The position numbers were made by a program, and so were the translations under genes. From contig JAFQOY010000168.1 of the NCBI GenBank assembly GCA_017412025.1, positions 1-15,799 on the forward strand: 15,799 nucleotides of DNA, in the 5' to 3' direction. Under the pieces are notes generated by a model that made no database searches, was not told where the DNA came from, and saw nothing but the letters and a program-made list of their open reading frames with translations. This document shows positions 12,022-15,799 of this stretch, piece by piece; position 1 is the stretch's first letter, and each line of letters starts with the position of its first letter. The DNA comes from Clostridia bacterium (lineage in GTDB: Bacteria; Bacillota_A; Clostridia; Christensenellales; Aristaeellaceae).

Positions 12022-13383
12022 TCATGCGTCCGCTTCCTTCCGCTTCCACCGGCCGGAGAAGTAAAACGCCAGGCCGATAAAGAACGGTGTAAAGCCCGCC
12101 AGCGCGTCGCCCAGCCAGAAGCCATAATGCTTCATGTCAAGCGCAACGCCAAAGAGCAGCGACAGCCCGATCCGCATGACGATGCCGTCGAGAATCGCCG
12201 TCGCAAAGTTGATGCGCGTATTGCCGCTTCCGTTGATCAGCGCGTTCATGATCGCGCGCATGGCAGCGCCGAAAAAGAGCAGCGCGCCGATGGGCAGATA
12301 GCGCATGCCGATATCAAGCACGGCAGCATCCTGCGTAAAGACGCCAAAGATCTGCATCGGGAACGCAAAGAGCGTAAGCGAAATCGCCGCAGCGATGCTC
12401 AGCATGATCGCCGCAATGCGCAGCATGATCTTTTTGACGCGCCCGTACTCGCCCGCGGCGATATTCTGCCCCACCATGGTGGAGCCCGCCGTATTCATGG
12501 CATTGGATACAAGGTTGGAGATGCTCGCCAGCTTGTTGGCAATGCCGGCAAACGCAGACACAGCAATGCCGAAGGAATTGATAAACGAATTGACAAAGAG
12601 CTTGGACACCTGAATGGAGGCGGACTTGATCGCCATCGGCGTGCCGAGGGCCAGAAGATCTGCAAGCATCTTCCTGTCCCAGAGCAAAAAATCCCGGAAT
12701 GTGATGTTCAGTTCAAATTCTTCGCGCCTGCGCGCAAGGAACACCGCACAGGCGATAAAGCTCACCGCCTGGGAAATCACCGTCGCCAGCGCCGCGCCTC
12801 CCGCGCCCATGCCCATACCGATGACAAACACGCAGTCAAGTACCAGATTAAGCACGGCGGCGATGCTGATGAAGATGAACGGATGCTTCGAATCGCCCAT
12901 GCCGCGCAGGATTGCACTGACGACATTGTAGCCGTAGATAAACACAAGCCCCATCATGCAGATGCGCGAATAGCTCGCAGCGCCTGCAAAGGCCTCCTGC
13001 GGCGTGTTCATCACGCGCAGGATCTCCTCCTGCAGGAAAAGCGCGCCCGCGCTGATGACAAGCGCGCAGGCGATCAGAAAGCCGGACATCGTGCCGACAA
13101 ACCGGCCGATCCTGTCCCGCCGGCCCGCGCCGATGAGCTTGGCGATGAGCACCTGACCGGCAGAGGAAAAGCCCATCGCCACGAACGTGAGGAAGTGCGA
13201 TACGTCGCCGCCCACGCTCACAGCGGAGATGCCCGCCTTGCCCAGCGTATTGCCGACGATGATCATGTCCACCATGTTGTAGACGACCTGCAGCAGATTG
13301 GACAGAAACAGCGGCCAGGCAAACACGACCAGCTGCCGTGTGATGTTTCCCTTTGTAAAGTCCCTGATCTGTGTACGCTGCAT
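12022..13383 (-). CDS. MATE-family efflux transporter
   Basis: A 453-residue membrane protein with about twelve membrane segments in two homologous halves. The first starts QLVVFAWPLFLSNLLQVVYNMVDMIIVGNTLGKAGISAVSVGG, the MATE hallmark. The second starts near ALGTPMAIKSASIQVSKLFVNSFINSFG and includes AGSTMVGQNIAAGEYGRVKK. It uses an Na+ or H+ gradient to export cationic drugs or metabolites; the substrate is unknown. The frame is open upstream to 13605, but GGGAGGTG sits 6 bp before the ATG at 13383, the promoter lies at 13420-13448, and the length from here matches the usual 450 residues. The upstream extension is therefore not coding. Confidence 0.93.
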   Translation of the reverse strand: MQRTQIRDFTKGNITRQLVVFAWPLFLSNLLQVVYNMVDMIIVGNTLGKAGISAVSVGGDVSHFLTFVAMGFSSAGQVLIAKLIGAGRRDRIGRFVGTMSGFLIACALVISAGALFLQEEILRVMNTPQEAFAGAASYSRICMMGLVFIYGYNVVSAILRGMGDSKHPFIFISIAAVLNLVLDCVFVIGMGMGAGGAALATVISQAVSFIACAVFLARRREEFELNITFRDFLLWDRKMLADLLALGTPMAIKSASIQVSKLFVNSFINSFGIAVSAFAGIANKLASISNLVSNAMNTAGSTMVGQNIAAGEYGRVKKIMLRIAAIMLSIAAAISLTLFAFPMQIFGVFTQDAAVLDIGMRYLPIGALLFFGAAMRAIMNALINGSGNTRINFATAILDGIVMRIGLSLLFGVALDMKHYGFWLGDALAGFTPFFIGLAFYFSGRWKRKEADA

Positions 13384-13419
13384 ATCCGCACCTCCCTGCG
13401 CCGGTTGATCAATATCTGG

Positions 13420-13448
13420 ATTGTACCACAGATCCATACGAATCTCAA
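13420..13448 (-). promoter_or_regulatory. Promoter of the MATE (and probably LCP) genes
   Basis: On the minus strand -35 TTGAGA (complement 13443-13448) and -10 TACAAT (complement 13420-13425) are 17 bp apart. The predicted leader is about 30 bases. Confidence 0.8.
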
Positions 13449-13603
13449 TTGAAATACGGCTATCTGATGCGCATGTTTTCATTCTGTCAGGGCTGAAGGC
13501 AGCGCAGAATGCAGCCATCCAGGCCCCGGACGGAAAGAAGGCCTCAGGCCGGTTCATTGTCATGCATGCCCGCATACGGCTTGAGGCAAAACATAAGGCG
13601 CAC

Positions 13604-13634
13604 AAAAACGCCGCTGCACATCCATGCAGCGGCG
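13604..13634 (-). terminator. Rho-independent terminator of the flavoreductase gene
   Basis: On the minus strand CGCCGCTGCA pairs perfectly with TGCAGCGGCG over 10 bp with a 6-base loop, followed by TTTTT. An outer ATAAGGCG / CGCCTTAT pair (13593-13600 / 13633-13640) offers an alternative, longer fold. Confidence 0.92.
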
Positions 13635-13656
13635 CCTTATGACAGTGGATCTGAGA

Positions 13657-15465
13657 TTACCTGGTGAACGCAGCAGCCTGCGCGCCCGCGGTGCGGCCGA
13701 AGACGACGATATCAGTCAGCGCATTGCCGCCGAGGCGGTTGGTGCCATGGATACCACCGGTGACTTCACCGGCAGCATACAGGCCCGGGATCACATTGCC
13801 GTTGACGTCGATGACCTCGGCATTCACGTTGATCTTCAGGCCGCCCATGGTATGATGGACGGTCGGCACGCGGCGGCAGGCATAGAACGGGCCGTCGTTG
13901 ATGCCGTCGTTGATCTTGTTGGCGTCGGTGTACAGGGTACGGCCGAACTCGTCCGGCTGGCCCTCCAGATCGCCGCCCACGCAGTGACGGTTGTACTCGG
14001 TGATGGTCCTCACGACGTTCTCCACCGGCAGACCGATCATCTCCGCCAGCTCCTCGAGGGTGTCGGCCTTGTAGGCGCGGCCCGCATCGACCAGATCGTT
14101 GATGTGCTCGCCGAAGTTGTTGAGCTCGGTGCCGGTCGGGTAGGTGTCAGAGTCCATGACCATATACATGGTCTGCTGCTCCTGCGCGATCAGGCCCTTG
14201 GTCATGTCGTCGCGGCGGCCGCCCTCGTCGACGAAGCGATTGCCGTCAAGGTTCAGGAAGATGAAGCTGACCGGGCCGTGGCCGATATTGCCGGAGAGGC
14301 TGCCCGTCTCCGGATCGCCCTGCGGCAGCAGCTGGATGTTGCCCATCTGGATGGTCTGCGCGCCGATGGCCTGCGCCATGGCGATGCCGTCGCCGGTGAT
14401 GGCGGAGGTGTTGGTGGACTTGATGGTGTCGCCCAGATCGTCCCAGAGCTTGCCTTCGGCGTTCGCCTTCTGGCGCATCTCAACGTTCTGCGCAAAGCCG
14501 CCGGTGGCGATCACAACGCCGCCATTGGCCTTCACGGTCACGGTATTGCCGGTCTCGCCGGTGCAGACAACGCCGGTCACCACGCCGTTTTCCACGATCA
14601 GATCGGTCGCGCGGGTCTTGTAGAGCATGTCGATGCCGTCATGGCTGTCCACATATGCGCCGTAAGCCTTGAAGAAGCCCACGCCTTCCGGCTCAACCGG
14701 CACATGGCCGCGCTCCCAGAGGCTGCCGGCAACGGTGGTAATCTTGCCGCTGAACTCCATGCCGATGGACATGAGCCACTCAACGCCGTCCCACGCCTCG
14801 GTGACGAGCTTGCGCACCAGCTCCGGATCGCCCTGCTGGTCGCCGCCGTTGAAGGTCTGGGTGTAGTGCTTCTCCACGCTGTCCTCGCGCAGGGTCGCCG
14901 CCTCGCTGCCCTCGTCAACCGCGTTGAGCGCGCCGCCGGAGAGGATGGTGTTGCCGCCCATCGCGCCGGTCTTCTCGATGACGATGACGGACTTGCCCGC
15001 CTGATTCGCGGTGACAGCCGCAGCCATGCCTGCGCCGCCCGCGCCGATGACGACGACGTCAGCGGTCAGCTCCACGTCGGCTTCCTTTTCCTTGGCAGCC
15101 GGCTTGACGGCCTTGAGCGCTTCCGCGTCGCCGCCGGCCTGCTTCACGCAGTCGGCCACGCCGTCGAGAATCGCCTGGCTGGTCAGGGTCGCGCCCGCGA
15201 CCACGTCAAAACCGAGGCCCTGCAGCTCGATGATCTGCTGGGGCAGCGTCTCGCACACGGGGGTGCCGACGCCCGGGGTCTCGTTCTGTTCAAGCTGAAT
15301 GTCGGTGATCGCGTCATCGCTGAAGGTGACGGTCACCTTGATGGCCTGCATGCCGCGCACGTCGGCGGTATACGTACCGGCAGTATAGCCGGCGGCCAGG
15401 GCCGGCACGCACGCAAGCAGCATGCAAAGCGCCAGCACGAGAGAGATGCTCTTCTTCATGTTCAT
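13657..15465 (-). CDS. Secreted FMN/FAD flavoreductase (fumarate/urocanate reductase-like)
   Basis: A 602-residue protein: signal peptide (1-25), FMN-binding domain (about 28-110) with the flavinylation motif DVVAGAT (87-93, T93 the expected FMN attachment site made by ApbE), linker, and a fumarate-reductase-like FAD domain (about 134-602). The FAD domain has GAGGAG (141-146), NRFVDE with R410, HHTMGG with H538, and GTNRLGGN with R577. Such heme-free two-flavin enzymes of Gram-positive bacteria act outside the membrane as terminal reductases fed by extracellular electron transfer. Their substrates include fumarate, urocanate and other unsaturated acids. The usual HP pair of fumarate reductases reads LP here, so fumarate is doubtful. 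LLAC (16-19) could also be a lipobox. The start MNMKK is set by AAGGAG 9 bp upstream. It is monocistronic. Confidence 0.9.
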   Translation of the reverse strand: MNMKKSISLVLALCMLLACVPALAAGYTAGTYTADVRGMQAIKVTVTFSDDAITDIQLEQNETPGVGTPVCETLPQQIIELQGLGFDVVAGATLTSQAILDGVADCVKQAGGDAEALKAVKPAAKEKEADVELTADVVVIGAGGAGMAAAVTANQAGKSVIVIEKTGAMGGNTILSGGALNAVDEGSEAATLREDSVEKHYTQTFNGGDQQGDPELVRKLVTEAWDGVEWLMSIGMEFSGKITTVAGSLWERGHVPVEPEGVGFFKAYGAYVDSHDGIDMLYKTRATDLIVENGVVTGVVCTGETGNTVTVKANGGVVIATGGFAQNVEMRQKANAEGKLWDDLGDTIKSTNTSAITGDGIAMAQAIGAQTIQMGNIQLLPQGDPETGSLSGNIGHGPVSFIFLNLDGNRFVDEGGRRDDMTKGLIAQEQQTMYMVMDSDTYPTGTELNNFGEHINDLVDAGRAYKADTLEELAEMIGLPVENVVRTITEYNRHCVGGDLEGQPDEFGRTLYTDANKINDGINDGPFYACRRVPTVHHTMGGLKINVNAEVIDVNGNVIPGLYAAGEVTGGIHGTNRLGGNALTDIVVFGRTAGAQAAAFTR

Positions 15466-15513
15466 GGGTATCCTCTCCTTTTTCTTCTTCAGAAACATCG
15501 TTTCTTCTCTTAT

Positions 15514-15542
15514 AGTATACAAGTATACTTTTGATTTGTAAA
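15514..15542 (-). promoter_or_regulatory. Promoter and operator-like palindrome of the flavoreductase gene
   Basis: On the minus strand -35 TTTACA (complement 15537-15542) and -10 TATACT (complement 15514-15519) are 17 bp apart. A perfect inverted repeat AGTATAC-AA-GTATACT (15514-15529) covers the -10 and part of the spacer. GTATAC-type palindromes are common operators of GntR-family repressors, so regulated expression is inferred. No regulator gene is adjacent in the window. Confidence 0.75.
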
Positions 15543-15572
15543 TACCTTTTTTTGAAAAATGTGAAGAAAATC

Positions 15573-15609
15573 ACGAAAAACCGCATGCCGCCGCCATATC
15601 ATGCGGTCA
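15573..15609 (-). terminator. Possible second terminator for the gene right of the window
   Basis: On the minus strand CCGCATG and CATGCGG form a 7-bp stem with a loop of about 14 bases, followed by TTTTTCG. It would act as a backup to the terminator at 15696-15723 and insulate the flavoreductase promoter. The long loop makes it a weaker call. Confidence 0.5.
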
Positions 15610-15695
15610 CGCATCCGCCCATACACAAGATTCAGGCTCCGACCAGCCCGACCGCGTCAATTCATTCACATGCACAAGGAAACGTCAGTACACAC

Positions 15696-15723
15696 AAAAA
15701 GTCCCTTCCCGAAGGAAGAGACT
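15696..15723 (-). terminator. Terminator with TTCG loop, abutting repeat copy 2
   Basis: On the minus strand AGTCTCTTCC pairs with GGAAGGGACT through a stable TTCG tetraloop and runs into a T-run. It must serve a minus-strand gene beyond the right edge. The base of its stem (15723) directly touches the inverted-repeat end of the element at 15724, the same arrangement as in copy 1. Confidence 0.85.
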
Positions 15724-15799
15724 CAGATTATCAATAAAGTTTGTTTTAAACTTTGGGGATGCATGAAGGGGCTGCAGCCCCTTCATATGAAATCCGCAG
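15724..15799. mobile_element. Putative MITE-like palindromic element, copy 2 (cut by window edge)
   Basis: The visible 76 bp match copy 1 (10885-10960) at 75 positions, differing only by one T/C. They include the terminal repeat CAGATTATCAATAAAGT (T variant just after it) and the perfect 24-bp palindrome at 15763-15786. The flanking sequence to the left is unrelated to that of copy 1 except that it too is a terminator stem, so the element boundary is placed at 15724. Confidence 0.7.

Noticed and set aside
11695..13452. A 585-codon open frame on the plus strand opposite the LCP and MATE genes
   Set aside because: It crosses two convincing minus-strand genes and their spacer, and shows only shadow composition rich in His, Arg and Lys.
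13384..13605. N-terminal extension of the MATE frame by 74 codons
   Set aside because: The extension crosses the promoter, has no homology-like features, and a strong ribosome site marks the ATG at 13383.
13624..15534. A 636-codon open frame on the plus strand opposite the flavoreductase gene
   Set aside because: Its composition (runs of Ala, Val, His, Asp, Arg) is that of an antisense shadow. The minus strand holds an intact FMN/FAD enzyme with promoter and terminator.

Overview
The window looks like chromosome from a moderately GC-rich, Gram-positive-type anaerobe, probably a member of the Clostridia (Bacillota). The evidence is strong GGAGG-type ribosome binding sites, several TTGACA/TATAAT promoters with 17-bp spacers, tRNA genes with encoded CCA, a SpoVT/AbrB-type regulator, an LCP-family cell-wall ligase, and a secreted FMN/FAD flavoreductase without a heme domain. 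Third codon positions are GC-rich, so long antisense open frames accompany most genes and were treated as shadows. The species cannot be named from this sequence alone.

Left end (1-661, minus strand): a tRNA operon transcribed leftwards from a near-consensus promoter, in the order Pro, Glu, Met/Ile2 (CAU), Asp, Thr, Tyr, then a Leu gene cut by the window edge. A divergent promoter at 852-880, bracketed by a perfect 12-bp inverted repeat, drives a small SpoVT/AbrB-like regulator that overlaps a PLP enzyme of the methionine gamma-lyase / 'aluminium resistance' (YnbB) family. A 220-bp spacer with a long hairpin follows, then an EamA/DMT-family membrane exporter and a terminator.

Middle (3830-8297, plus strand): a complete ABC importer operon of the ferric iron/spermidine-putrescine type. 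It has a secreted binding protein, a hairpin-rich 271-bp spacer, a fused two-domain permease and an ATPase with a TOBE tail. The genes converge on a minus-strand short-chain dehydrogenase, which has its own promoter behind the terminator of a dicarboxylate/amino acid:cation symporter. The symporter lacks the usual substrate-binding arginine.

Right part (10861-15542, minus strand): an LCP-family protein, a MATE exporter with its own promoter, and a secreted flavoreductase (FMN-binding domain plus fumarate-reductase-like FAD domain) whose promoter contains a perfect 7+7 palindrome over the -10 box.

The most unusual item is a short repeat seen three times. Copy 1 (10885-10998) is a 114-bp palindrome-rich element with 17-bp imperfect terminal inverted repeats. 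It sits between two near-identical 16-bp copies of a terminator stem-loop, as if it had inserted at a terminator and duplicated it. Copy 2 begins at 15724, again exactly at the base of an unrelated terminator stem, and runs off the window. A degenerate core lies between the ABC binding-protein and permease genes (5183-5233).
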